Below are positions 1 through 6,196 of a stretch of DNA of 9,557 bases, piece after piece. How positions within the stretch are numbered: the first letter of the stretch is position 1; the number at the start of each line of letters is the position of its first letter. The stretch is from Sulfurimonas sp. GTDB taxonomy: Bacteria; Campylobacterota; Campylobacteria; Campylobacterales; Sulfurimonadaceae. The stretch spans positions 1 through 9,557 of the forward strand of contig JAMOMX010000295.1 in the NCBI GenBank assembly GCA_027066935.1, given 5' to 3'. The notes beneath the pieces were generated by a model. It searched no databases. It had not been told where the DNA came from and saw only the letters and a program-made list of their open reading frames with translations. The translations under genes and the position numbers were made by a program.

Positions 1-53
1 AACTCTTCTTTCTCTTCTTGATTTAGATTTACAAAGTATTGTTTAGCGGGCAT
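1..53 (-). CDS. IS630-like transposase, N-terminal fragment cut by window edge
   Basis: Starts at the ATG at 53-51 on the minus strand and runs off the left edge after 17 codons reading MPAKQYFVNLNQEEKEE. Many IS630/Tc1-family transposases begin with this kind of N-terminus: a basic stretch, then V-x-L-x-x-E-E, then the first helix of the helix-turn-helix DNA-binding domain. Only this much is visible, so the catalytic domain cannot be assessed. It points away from the IS at 156-1262 and has a different N-terminus from that element's transposase, so it would belong to a second element. I could not identify that element's terminal repeat between 54 and 153. It could instead be an unrelated helix-turn-helix protein. 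Confidence 0.5.
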   Translation of the reverse strand, partial: MPAKQYFVNLNQEEKEE

Positions 54-122
54 ATTTGCTACCTTTTATTTTTTGTAAATATCTAAGCAAATTTTAGTCC
101 ATCTTTATATTGGTGGTGGGGT

Positions 123-140
123 ACTAGGTTTATTCCTAGT
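123..140. other. Small perfect hairpin
   Basis: ACTAGG and CCTAGT form a perfect 6-bp stem around a 6-base TTTATT loop. On the minus strand it lies about 14 bases past the original end of the small ORF at 1265-1351, if the IS630 insertion is removed. It could be a weak terminator for that ORF, but no T-tract follows. The rest of 54-153 holds no gene and no attC-like site that I can see. Confidence 0.3.
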
Positions 141-153
141 GACAAAGTGAAAT

Positions 154-163
154 TATTGCTATC
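154..163 (+). repeat. IS630 left terminal inverted repeat with target TA
   Basis: TATTGCTATC matches the right end TATTGCCATC (complementary strand) at 9 of 10 positions. Similarity continues weakly further in (CTAACCAAATAACTAGATAA against TTACAACAAACTAGTAGATA). The first two bases are the target TA. Confidence 0.75.
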
Positions 164-226
164 CCTAACCAAATAACTAGATAATGAGAATAAAAATTGC
201 TTTATAACCTAAAAAGAGAAAATTTT

Positions 227-736
227 ATGCCACGAGTAGTTTATGAGATCCCAGAGAATGCAAAAAAAGATGTTGCACAAGCAATGCGAAAAGAGAAGAA
301 TGTTGTAGTAAAAGAGCGACTATTAGCGGTTTCAATGTTTTTAGATGGAGTGCCAAAAGGTACTATCAAAGAGCTAATGCATAGAGGTGGAGCTTATGTT
401 GGTGTTTGGATAACAGCTTACTTCGATAGAGGTGTATCAGCATTAGCTGATAATCGTGGTGGCGATCATAAGAGTTTCTTAACACAACAACAGATGCAAT
501 TACTAAAACATATGATTACAACAAGTAATCCGATATATGCTAAAGGTTGGGATGGGCATAGTATTGTTGACTTAATCAAGTATCATTTTAAAGTAAAGTA
601 TTCTCGTAATGGTGTATATCAATTATTAAAACGCTTGAACATAACACATAAAATAGCAACAAAAATTGATCCAAAAAAGTCAGAAGCTAAAATTGCAACA
701 TGGAAAGAAGAGGTAAAAAAACTCTCAAAGAATTAA
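227..736 (+). CDS. IS630 transposase orfA: DNA-binding domain
   Basis: This is the N-terminal half of the IS630 transposase, a 169-residue frame from the ATG at 227. That start (MPRVVYEIPE) is preferred over the TTG at 197 because AAAAAGAGAA lies just upstream and the family usually begins this way. The sequence contains the two helix-turn-helix-like segments expected for binding the terminal repeats: one around VKERLLAVSMFLDGVPKGTI, and a winged-helix segment around HSIVDLIKYHFKVKYSRNGVYQLLKRLNI. It has no catalytic residues; these are in orfB. The frame stops at 734-736, just after the A7 slippery run at 715-721, so the protein by itself would be a DNA-binding product that may act as an inhibitor. 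It overlaps orfB by 37 bases, the usual layout of two-frame IS630 elements. Confidence 0.88.
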   Translation: MPRVVYEIPENAKKDVAQAMRKEKNVVVKERLLAVSMFLDGVPKGTIKELMHRGGAYVGVWITAYFDRGVSALADNRGGDHKSFLTQQQMQLLKHMITTSNPIYAKGWDGHSIVDLIKYHFKVKYSRNGVYQLLKRLNITHKIATKIDPKKSEAKIATWKEEVKKLSKN

Positions 737-1254
737 ATGCAGATACAGTTTTTTTAGCTCAAGATGAGAGTAAATTTGTGTCAGAGAGTAGTCGTGTAAC
801 ATCTTGGTCTGCGAAAGGCGAATCGGTAAGTTATAGTGGTTATCGTTATGGAACATCTCTTAATTGTTTTGGTAGTTTTAATCTTCAAACAGGATATCTT
901 GTAACATCATTTCACGATAGAGGAAATGCGCTCACAACAATAGAACATTTTAAAATACTTAGAGAACACTATGGAGATAAACCTATCGTTTTTCTTCTTG
1001 ACAACGCTTCTTGGCATAAGACACTAAGTGTTCAAGAATATTGTATAGGAAATAACATTACCTTAGTATTCCTACCTCCATATGCACCAGAGTTAAACCC
1101 TATAGAAAGGGTATGGAGTTTTCTTAAATCAAAAGTAAAAAATGTATATTTTAGTACAACTAAAAAGTTTACTGACTTTGTGACTGATTTACTTCAAAAT
1201 ATTAATTTAACAGATAAGGATAAGCTTTCTAACTTATCTACTAGTTTGTTGTAA
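700..1254 (+). CDS. IS630 transposase orfB: DDE catalytic domain
   Basis: This is the catalytic half of the IS630 transposase, which performs the cut-and-paste strand transfer into TA targets. All three acidic residues of the RNase H-fold active site are visible: Asp in LAQDESKF, Asp in FLLDNASWHK, and Glu in PPYAPELNPIERVWSFLK. The last is the family-typical 'PELNPIE-W' signature. An ATG at 700 opens the frame, but the expected route is -1 frameshifting from orfA, giving a fusion that reads ...EEVKK-TLKELNADTVFLAQDE... and totals about 342 residues, a normal IS630 transposase length. The stop at 1252-1254 lies against the right terminal repeat. No damage is visible, so the element is potentially active. 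Confidence 0.9.
   Translation: MERRGKKTLKELNADTVFLAQDESKFVSESSRVTSWSAKGESVSYSGYRYGTSLNCFGSFNLQTGYLVTSFHDRGNALTTIEHFKILREHYGDKPIVFLLDNASWHKTLSVQEYCIGNNITLVFLPPYAPELNPIERVWSFLKSKVKNVYFSTTKKFTDFVTDLLQNINLTDKDKLSNLSTSLL
715..721 (+). promoter_or_regulatory. A7 slippery site for programmed -1 frameshift (orfA to orfB)
   Basis: In the orfA frame the sequence is GTA AAA AAA CTC. Slipping back one base on A-AAA-AAA gives the next codon ACT and continues in orfB. The run lies in the overlap of the two frames, and family members often carry such a run at this point. No strong stimulatory stem-loop was identified downstream. Confidence 0.75.
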
Positions 1255-1351
1255 GATGGCAATATTTAGAAGGGCAATTGCCTCTTCCTCCACCTGAAGG
1301 ATTACCAGTAGTGCTTGGACCATTTGGTGGTGTGCAAGTTCCTTTTCCCAT
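1241..1351 (-). CDS. Gly/Pro-rich micro-ORF, 3' end altered by IS630
   Basis: I do not recognise a named family. Minus-strand ORF with ATG at 1351-1349 and a good ribosome-binding site (AAGGAAACTGAA before ATG). The first 29 codons read MGKGTCTPPNGP, then a Ser/Thr/Gly/Asn stretch, then GGGRGNCPSK. There are two cysteines (6 and 26) and no hydrophobic segment, so a cytosolic, disordered or secreted peptide is possible. The original stop was evidently TAA straight after Lys29: IS630 inserted into its TA, and translation now runs into the IS end, adding seven residues (YCHLTTN) before TAG at 1243-1241. It lies downstream of the attC at 1443-1609, so it belongs to the next cassette. The 90 bases upstream are AT-rich, but I cannot identify a convincing promoter. 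Confidence 0.6.
   Translation of the reverse strand: MGKGTCTPPNGPSTTGNPSGGGRGNCPSKYCHLTTN
1255..1264 (-). repeat. IS630 right terminal inverted repeat with target TA
   Basis: On the complementary strand this reads TATTGCCATC, the mate of the repeat at 154-163. The orfB stop (1252-1254) directly abuts it. Confidence 0.75.
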
Positions 1352-1442
1352 TTCAGTTTCCTTTTTTTGAATTTACCAGTTTACTTTCATAAATAGGCAT
1401 ATTTAAAATTAGACTTTTTTATTTTACTAATGCTAATATCTG

Positions 1443-1609
1443 ATATAACGGCGAAGCTGAGCTCCATCAAGGTGTATTTCGGAAAATTCGCTTGCGATTT
1501 TCTGGGATACACCTTGATGTGAGACTCCTGCCATTTGTTGTATGTAGCGGAGCGGAATACGACAAATGGTTGGTGGCTCGTTTAGAGCTCAGCTTCGCTT
1601 TTGTTATCC
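1443..1609 (-). repeat. attC site, long (167 bp), three-stem form
   Basis: R'' is GGATAAC (complement of 1603-1609) and R' is GTTATAT (complement of 1443-1449). The main stem pairs 1451-1464 with 1585-1598, 14 perfect bp. The variable middle holds two more stems: 1465-1477 with 1507-1519 (13 bp, itself with an inner AT-rich hairpin) and 1531-1543 with 1557-1569 (12 bp plus one G-T). The folded strand would look like a cloverleaf. It is nearly identical to 6033-6196. The flavodoxin-like gene ends inside R'' (stop 1604-1606). Confidence 0.82.
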
Positions 1610-2248
1610 TTGCTTGTTAGCCCAAACTTTAATATCAGCCCAATTTCTATAATCTCCTTCGCTAACTCCTAATATAAAAAAGCCACTTTTAAATATTACT
1701 TTAGACAAAAAAGACATTTTACTATAATCCAATACACCCGCAAATTGACCAATACTTTTTGGTTTAATTTTAGGAATTAATTTATATAAATCATTAGCAT
1801 ATTCATTTGCTTGTAGCTCTGTTTTTTTAATTTTTTTTGATAATGTAAGGCAAGTGAAAAAATAAGAAACCTCCAATTTATTCAAACTATCTTGATACTT
1901 AGTAATAAATTTTATTGCATCAGGTATCCAAGTATCGTACTGAATAGGGCTACCTATAATGACACTCTCGTAGTTATCTACGTTTTTTATATTTTGTATC
2001 CATTGTACATCAACTTTATTTCCTTTTTGACATAAAATATCACCCATATATTTTGCTACTTCACTTGTACTTCCATATTCGCTAGCATATGCGACTAATA
2101 TTCTTTTGTTATTTTTATCTCCACAACTAAAATTATTAAATTTTAGTTGTGAAGCATTTAAAATATTAGGGAATAACATACCACTTCCTAAAATAGCACT
2201 TGTTTGAACACTATTGAAAATAAACTTTCTTCTTTTAGAATCATTCAT
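1604..2248 (-). CDS. Flavodoxin-domain protein with Tat signal (HemG-like)
   Basis: A 214-residue flavodoxin-fold protein. Residues 5-10 (KRRKFI) followed by a hydrophobic stretch to about residue 32 resemble a twin-arginine signal, suggesting export after FMN loading. The flavodoxin domain starts near residue 48; AYASEYGSTSEVA (53-65) is the FMN phosphate loop. IIGSPIQYDTW, FAGVLDYSKMSFLSK and the terminal YRNWADI match the pattern of menaquinone-dependent protoporphyrinogen oxidase (HemG) relatives, which use FMN to pass electrons to quinone. HemG itself has no Tat leader, so the substrate here is unknown. Last gene of a three-gene operon, starting 3 bases after the preceding stop. Its stop TAA forms part of the attC R'' box. 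Confidence 0.78.
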   Translation of the reverse strand: MNDSKRRKFIFNSVQTSAILGSGMLFPNILNASQLKFNNFSCGDKNNKRILVAYASEYGSTSEVAKYMGDILCQKGNKVDVQWIQNIKNVDNYESVIIGSPIQYDTWIPDAIKFITKYQDSLNKLEVSYFFTCLTLSKKIKKTELQANEYANDLYKLIPKIKPKSIGQFAGVLDYSKMSFLSKVIFKSGFFILGVSEGDYRNWADIKVWANKQG

Positions 2249-2251
2249 ATT

Positions 2252-2812
2252 TTATACTTTAATTTTGTCTAATATTTTATTGATATCTTTCATCTTTCTA
2301 TCAATTCCACCAAATACATTAAATTCTTCAAGTTTCATACCACAAAATTCTATAATTTGTTTTTTAAACATATTTTTCAATCTAGAATTAGCCCCTGTTA
2401 GCATATATAAAAAATATGGTGTACCCGTAGTTGTAAAAATTTTAATACTTTTATGTGTTAAAAGTCCTTTTGGTCTTCCATTGATAAATTCAGCCGCAAA
2501 TCCCATAGATAAGTTCCAATCAAAAAAGTTCTTTAGTATTGCTGGCATACTACCCCACCAGTAAGGAAATACTATAATTATTTCATCTGCTTTTGAAATC
2601 TTTTCTTGATAATATTTCATTTCTTTTGTAACTTCAATTTTATATGGATCATCATTATATGTAAAAAATGCTTGTTGATTTTCATCTTTATATAAGTCTA
2701 GTATTTCTACAGTTGCACCTTTTTTTATTGACAACTCTTTATATCTATTTGCTATTGCAAAAGATAAACTCTCTTTTTTTGGATTTGCTACTATTATAAG
2801 TATATTTTTCAT
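2252..2812 (-). CDS. NAD(P)H-dependent oxidoreductase, flavodoxin_2 fold (MdaB/KefF-like)
   Basis: A 186-residue cytosolic flavoprotein of the NAD(P)H quinone oxidoreductase type, which reduces quinones or related electrophiles by two electrons. It begins MKNILIIVANPKKESLSFA, the beta-strand and phosphate-binding loop of the family. IIIVFPYWWGSMPAILKNFFDW (residues 78-99) is the hallmark segment that stacks on the flavin and forms the dimer interface, and TTTGTPYFLYMLTG (127-140) is the second flavin-contacting loop. Length is normal. A good ribosome-binding site (AAGGAAG, 5 bases before ATG) is present. It lies between the TetR gene (57-base gap carrying a palindromic operator) and the flavodoxin-like gene (3-base gap), so all three are likely co-regulated. 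The exact substrate cannot be told. Confidence 0.85.
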   Translation of the reverse strand: MKNILIIVANPKKESLSFAIANRYKELSIKKGATVEILDLYKDENQQAFFTYNDDPYKIEVTKEMKYYQEKISKADEIIIVFPYWWGSMPAILKNFFDWNLSMGFAAEFINGRPKGLLTHKSIKIFTTTGTPYFLYMLTGANSRLKNMFKKQIIEFCGMKLEEFNVFGGIDRKMKDINKILDKIKV

Positions 2813-2838
2813 TTTTCTTCCTTTATATCATTTTTTTA

Positions 2839-2854
2839 TGTACTACTTAGTACA
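2839..2854. promoter_or_regulatory. TetR-type operator, perfect 16-bp palindrome
   Basis: TGTACTAAGTAGTACA on the minus strand is a perfect inverted repeat (TGTACTA, two central bases, TAGTACA) in the gap between the regulator gene and the oxidoreductase gene. The same left half-site and centre recur upstream of the regulator at 3487-3502. This is the expected size and placement for the binding site of the TetR protein encoded next to it. I could not place a clear promoter around it. Confidence 0.75.
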
Positions 2855-2869
2855 AAACTAGACGAAAAA

Positions 2870-3475
2870 TTAAATTAACAATTCCTCAACAAAACTTAAT
2901 AAATCATCTATAATTTTCATATCATTTTTAGCTTGTAACATCATTACTATTCCGTTGTAAAGAGTTAAAAATCTAATAGCTAATTTTTTATTATCCATTG
3001 TATTTTTAATCTCATTATTTTTTTTGGCTTCGTTTATAAACTGTGTGACAAACTCAGTAAACTCTTCAAGTTCTAGATGAATTTGATTACTTAAATGAGG
3101 GTGCTTTAAATAACACTCTTTCCCAGAGTTCATTAACAAACAGCCTTTTACTTTACCATTAATAGTTAACTGTTCAATAGTGTCTTTAATTAAAAAAATT
3201 AAAGTTTGTTTGGCACCTATTTCATTTTTTAAATAAGTTAATAATTGAAAAGTTTCTTCTCTATATAAATGTAATGATAAAGAGAATATCTCCTCTTTAG
3301 ATTTAAAAGTTCTATAAAAACTACTTTTTTTAATGCCCATTGCAACTAATAAATCATCAAGACTTGTATTGTCATAACCATGTTCCCAAAAGTGGTACAT
3401 AGCTAGTTTAATTACATCATCTTTTTCAAATGTTTTTGGTCTACCGATACTGTTTTTTATAGATTTATTTGTCAT
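2870..3475 (-). CDS. TetR/AcrR-family transcriptional regulator
   Basis: A 201-residue repressor-type regulator. Residues about 17-63 form the TetR helix-turn-helix: KDDVIKLAMYHFWEHGYDNTSLDDLLVAMGIKKSSFYRTFKSKEEIF, with the canonical 'S-F-Y-x-x-F-x-x-K-E-x-L/I' end. The C-terminal helices (about 75-201) would hold the ligand pocket and dimer interface; MNSGKECY resembles the conserved C-terminal segment of NemR/YxaF-type relatives that sense electrophiles or quinones. It is the first gene of an operon with two flavoproteins. Near-identical palindromes at 3487-3502 and 2839-2854 suggest autoregulation plus control of the downstream genes. The ATG lies about 6 bases past the -10 hexamer, with no ribosome-binding site, so the message may be leaderless. 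Confidence 0.88.
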   Translation of the reverse strand: MTNKSIKNSIGRPKTFEKDDVIKLAMYHFWEHGYDNTSLDDLLVAMGIKKSSFYRTFKSKEEIFSLSLHLYREETFQLLTYLKNEIGAKQTLIFLIKDTIEQLTINGKVKGCLLMNSGKECYLKHPHLSNQIHLELEEFTEFVTQFINEAKKNNEIKNTMDNKKLAIRFLTLYNGIVMMLQAKNDMKIIDDLLSFVEELLI

Positions 3476-3481
3476 ACTTTA

Positions 3482-3510
3482 ATTATAGCACTAGTTAGTA
3501 CAAAAATCAA
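3482..3510 (-). promoter_or_regulatory. Sigma-70 promoter of the TetR operon with overlapping operator
   Basis: On the minus strand TTGATT (3510-3505) and TATAAT (3487-3482) are separated by 17 bases: a consensus -10 and a 4/6 -35. The spacer is almost entirely the imperfect palindrome TGTACTAACTAGTGCT (3502-3487), which shares its left half with the perfect operator at 2839-2854. Bound repressor would block polymerase directly. The promoter lies within the cassette, about 20 bases after the attC R' box, so the cassette carries its own regulated promoter. Confidence 0.75.
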
Positions 3511-3530
3511 TAGTTAATTGTTTTTTCTTA

Positions 3531-3598
3531 GGATAACGGTTGAAGATAGCCGATAAATTTCCGCTAGGTAATTTATTGGATACTCTGTTTTGTTATCT
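3531..3598 (-). repeat. attC site, 68 bp
   Basis: R'' AGATAAC (complement of 3592-3598) and R' GTTATCC (complement of 3531-3537). The inner arms pair imperfectly around a TAGC loop (CCAATAAATTACC with GGAAATTTATCGG). Nearly identical to the attC at 4029-4094, including the loop-region string CCGCTAGG. Follows the hotdog-protein gene, whose stop is 5 bases away. Confidence 0.82.
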
Positions 3599-3602
3599 AC
3601 TT

Positions 3603-4013
3603 TTATGTTAATTGAATAAACCAGTTGAATTTACCAGTAAATGTTTCTACTTCATCACTGTCAACTAGTTTAATGTCAATAGTAATATTTGCACGTGATT
3701 TTTTTAAAATTTGCTCTTTAAATTTGGATTTAATAGAGTCGTTAATTGATGCAAATGCAATAATGTTATTTTTTGAAAGCTGTTTAAATTTTGTTTCACT
3801 ACTTCTAAAAACAGGTATAATTTTTTCTTTTAACTCAGGAAAAGTTTTTTGTAAATAATCTATACTAGCCGTTTCGGCTAGAGTAAATTGAGAACCTGCA
3901 TGTTGAGTTTGAAAAAAACTTTCTGTCTTTTGTTGAAAGGGAAGTTCTAGGTTTTGGTCACTATTTCTAAAAATTCCTAAAAGTTGTACTAATGGCACAT
4001 CTTCTAACTTCAT
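3603..4013 (-). CDS. Hotdog-fold thioesterase-like protein (DUF4442/YiiD_C type)
   Basis: A 136-residue single-domain protein. The segment FFQTQHAGSQFTLAETAS (residues 34-50) matches the central helix region of hotdog-fold acyl-CoA thioesterase relatives (the 'HAG/HGG...-L-A-E/D' motif), with Glu47 and His38 as candidate active-site residues. The C-terminal half alternates beta-strands (KIIPVFRSSETKF, NIIAFASI, ANITIDIKLVDSDEVETFTGKFNWFI) as the fold requires. Substrate unknown; the family also includes non-enzymatic members. ATG at 4013-4011 with AAGGAG seven bases upstream. Only about 15 bases separate the start from the preceding attC R' box, so it has no promoter of its own and would be read from upstream. 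Confidence 0.65.
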   Translation of the reverse strand: MKLEDVPLVQLLGIFRNSDQNLELPFQQKTESFFQTQHAGSQFTLAETASIDYLQKTFPELKEKIIPVFRSSETKFKQLSKNNIIAFASINDSIKSKFKEQILKKSRANITIDIKLVDSDEVETFTGKFNWFIQLT

Positions 4014-4028
4014 TATGTCTCCTTGTGT

Positions 4029-4094
4029 TGATAACGGGTCGAAGATAGCCGATAAATTTCCGCTAGGTAATTTATTGGCTCTGTTTTGTTATAA
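4029..4094 (-). repeat. attC site, 66 bp
   Basis: R'' TTATAAC (complement of 4088-4094) and R' GTTATCA (complement of 4029-4035). Nearly the same sequence as 3531-3598, so the hotdog cassette has almost identical recombination sites on both sides. The helicase gene runs into it: its last codons and TAA (4074-4072) form part of the stem. Confidence 0.82.
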
Positions 4095-5997
4095 CTCTTT
4101 CCAAGTCTATGTTGAAGAAGTCGTTATATTTGCTGTTTTCTTTTGTAAAAACCATTATATTAAACTTACTTCTAGTTATTCCAGCATAAACAATCTCTTC
4201 ATTATCTTCTTCATCAATAATTAGAAATAATGTAGGAACTTCATATCCCTTAAAACTATGTGTAGTAGACAATTTCATCATACCATTATTTAAATTAAAT
4301 CCAATTTTTTTTCTTTTTCTAATATTATCTATTTCTTGGGGAAATTTTTTACTCATTTCCAATGTCTCAAATGTTGTCAATGTTTTATCTGTATAATTTT
4401 TGCGTATATTATAGTCAATATTTTTTAGTAAATCTATATTTGAGCATAGAATTGCTACATCATTTGGATGAATGTCATAGTCTCTAATTTCTTGAATTAT
4501 AGTTGATACGACTTCGTTCATTTTATCGTTTTGATAACTTTTTATTTTGTATATATCTAATGATAATAAAGGTTCATTCTTAGTATCTTCATATGTGTCT
4601 ATTTCATATTTATCTTTAAAAAATGTTGTTTGAAACCTTTTTGCTAAGTCTAATATCCTGCCACCATTTCCATGATGTCTTATAGACTTGTTTAATGCTT
4701 CCCATCTACCGAATCCTTGAACTATTTTAGGTTTCTTTTCGCTATCCAGTTCTCTTTCATATATATTTTGTTTCTCATCACCAAAAAGTACCATTTCTGA
4801 ATTTTCTTCTAAAAAATATGTTCTAATTATTTTTATCCATTCTGGTTTATAGTCTTGAATTTCATCTATAAAAATAGATTTATATTTAGGAATGTCATTT
4901 TTATACTGTTCAAAAAGTTTTGTATTTGAATAATAATTGTCATCTAAAAATATTGATAATTGATTATGTGCTAAGTCTTCAGGTATTTTTATTTCAATAC
5001 CTATATTATTGAATAATTGAGTTATAAGTTGATGATAGTTTGTAATATAAAAATATTTCCAGCTAAAGTCCTCTCTAACATCACTTATTTTATCATGAAT
5101 ATAACTTCTTAATGTAATATTATAAGTAAGGATTAACACTCTGTTCTCATGTCTTTTATGAGCATTGACTGCCCTTTTCGCTAATACAACTGTTTTTCAT
5201 GACCCTGCAACACCTTTTATTTTTTGGTGTATGGGTTTACTTATTAATAATTTTTCTTGCTTTTTTGTATAGTCAATTTTTATACCTTGATTAATTGTAT
5301 GAAAGGGAGGTTGTAAATAACGTTGAAACTCTTTGTATATATCTTCTGTGAAAATATTTGAATCAATTGAAGGTAAGTGTATTTTATTAATATTATCATT
5401 CCCTATTGAATGAAAGTTTAAATCTCTTTCAATTTTTTCTTTTTTTCTTTTTTGATAATCTAATTTTTTCTCATATTTATCAAAAGAGATAGTTTTATTC
5501 TTAAATGACTCATTCAGATTTTGTTCAATTTCTTTATATTCATTCATAACATTACTAAAAAAATCTGAAAGATTTCGTTTAGTTGCATGATGAAAATATA
5601 CATATGAATTTATGCGTCCAAAAAATTGTTTATTTTTTAATTTTGCTTCTAGCATTCCATCAATATGTAAATTAAATAGATTTGTCTTGTATCTAAAAAC
5701 TTGTTGAAATGGAGATTTTAATAAAGCTCCATTTTCTGTAAGATGCCAGTGGTTATTTTTATCAATATTATATAAGTTTAGATTCCAATCTTTTACTTCA
5801 ATGATTGCAACCCCAGCATCTTTTTGCACTAATATAATGTCAGGCATATCACCATTTAAAAAAGGTTGAAAATATATTTCTACATTTTCAGGTAAGTGTT
5901 CGATAAAGTAGTTTATTAAGTACCATTCCCCATCTGTTGGTGGGACTTTTAGTCTTTGAATATTTTCAACTGTAGGTAATATTTTTGCCATTATCAT
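4072..5997 (-). pseudogene. NERD nuclease-SF1 (UvrD-like) helicase, interrupted by UGA in Walker A
   Basis: One continuous frame of 641 codons plus stop, broken by a single TGA at 5199-5197. N-terminal NERD nuclease domain (residues about 20-110): GE at 23-24, PD at 52-53 and EVK at 67-69 fit a PD-(D/E)xK active site. Then a coiled, Lys/Glu-rich region, then an SF1A helicase: Walker A GVAGS-stop-KTVVLA, motif Ia RVLILTYN, motif II IDEIQD, motif III LFGDEKQNIYE, motif V STTHSFKGYE and motif VI EEIVYAGITRSKF. Every other motif is intact, so the TGA stands at the glycine of GSGKT (one base from GGA). The upstream piece ends at 5197; a GTG at 5139 could restart the rest without an ATPase P-loop. 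ATG 5991 (GAG six bases before) is as likely a start as 5997. Such fusions are plausible in phage defence or repair, which I infer only. Confidence 0.85.
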
Positions 5998-6032
5998 CTC
6001 TATATGTTAATTTATGTCAGGTTGCCTTGTGG

Positions 6033-6196
6033 TTATAACGGCGAAGCTGAGCTTCATTAAGGAGTATTTCAGGAAATTCGCTTGCGATTTTCTGGGATAC
6101 ACCTTGATGTGAGACTCCTGCCATTTGTTGTATGTAGCGTAGCGGAATACGACAAATGGTTGGTGGCTCGTTTAGAGCTCAGCTTCGCCGTTGCAT
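6033..6196 (-). repeat. attC site, long (164 bp), three-stem form, of a gene-less cassette
   Basis: R'' ATGCAAC (complement of 6190-6196) and R' GTTATAA (complement of 6033-6039). Same cloverleaf plan and nearly the same sequence as 1443-1609: outer stem GCGAAGCTGAGCT with its complement, then two inner hairpins. Differences are scattered, and the first inner stem is weakened here (CATTAAGGAGTAT against ATACACCTTGATG). No coding gene lies in it: the 61-codon open frame across 6069-6254 is made of palindromic arms. Confidence 0.8.

Larger units (their letters stand above)
156..1262 (+). mobile_element. IS630-family insertion sequence, 1107 bp, flanked by duplicated TA
   Basis: A complete IS630/Tc1-mariner element. 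TA lies on both sides (154-155 and 1263-1264), the target duplication characteristic of this family. The ends read TATTGCTATC on the left and, on the complementary strand, TATTGCCATC on the right. It encodes a transposase in two overlapping plus-strand frames joined by an A7 slippery site. The orfB stop codon is only 8 bp from the right end. Removing the element and one TA joins 'AAA' to 'TAA' of a minus-strand ORF, which supports these boundaries. The element is opposite in orientation to the cassette genes. Confidence 0.88.

Noticed and set aside
1..153. An attC site or the array end left of the IS.
   Set aside because: No paired GTT/AAC boxes with complementary arms are present there; only a 6-bp hairpin and the beginning of another transposase are visible.
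197..226. TTG at 197 as the start of IS630 orfA.
   Set aside because: The ATG at 227 has a purine-rich ribosome-binding site and gives the normal family N-terminus.
2214..2564. Plus-strand ORFs at 2214-2564, 3625-3858, 4015-4224 and 7213-7476.
   Set aside because: Each is antisense to a better supported minus-strand gene (or that gene's attC), with hydrophobic low-complexity translation and no family resemblance or ribosome-binding site.
4072..5997. UGA decoded as glycine throughout the genome (as in SR1/Gracilibacteria), suggested by UGA at the Walker A glycine.
   Set aside because: Other genes with plausible full lengths (TetR, flavoproteins, transposase, membrane proteins) contain no in-frame UGA and use ordinary Gly codons, and the gene ending at 6619 uses UGA as its stop. 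A genome-wide code change would leave many UGAs in every gene.
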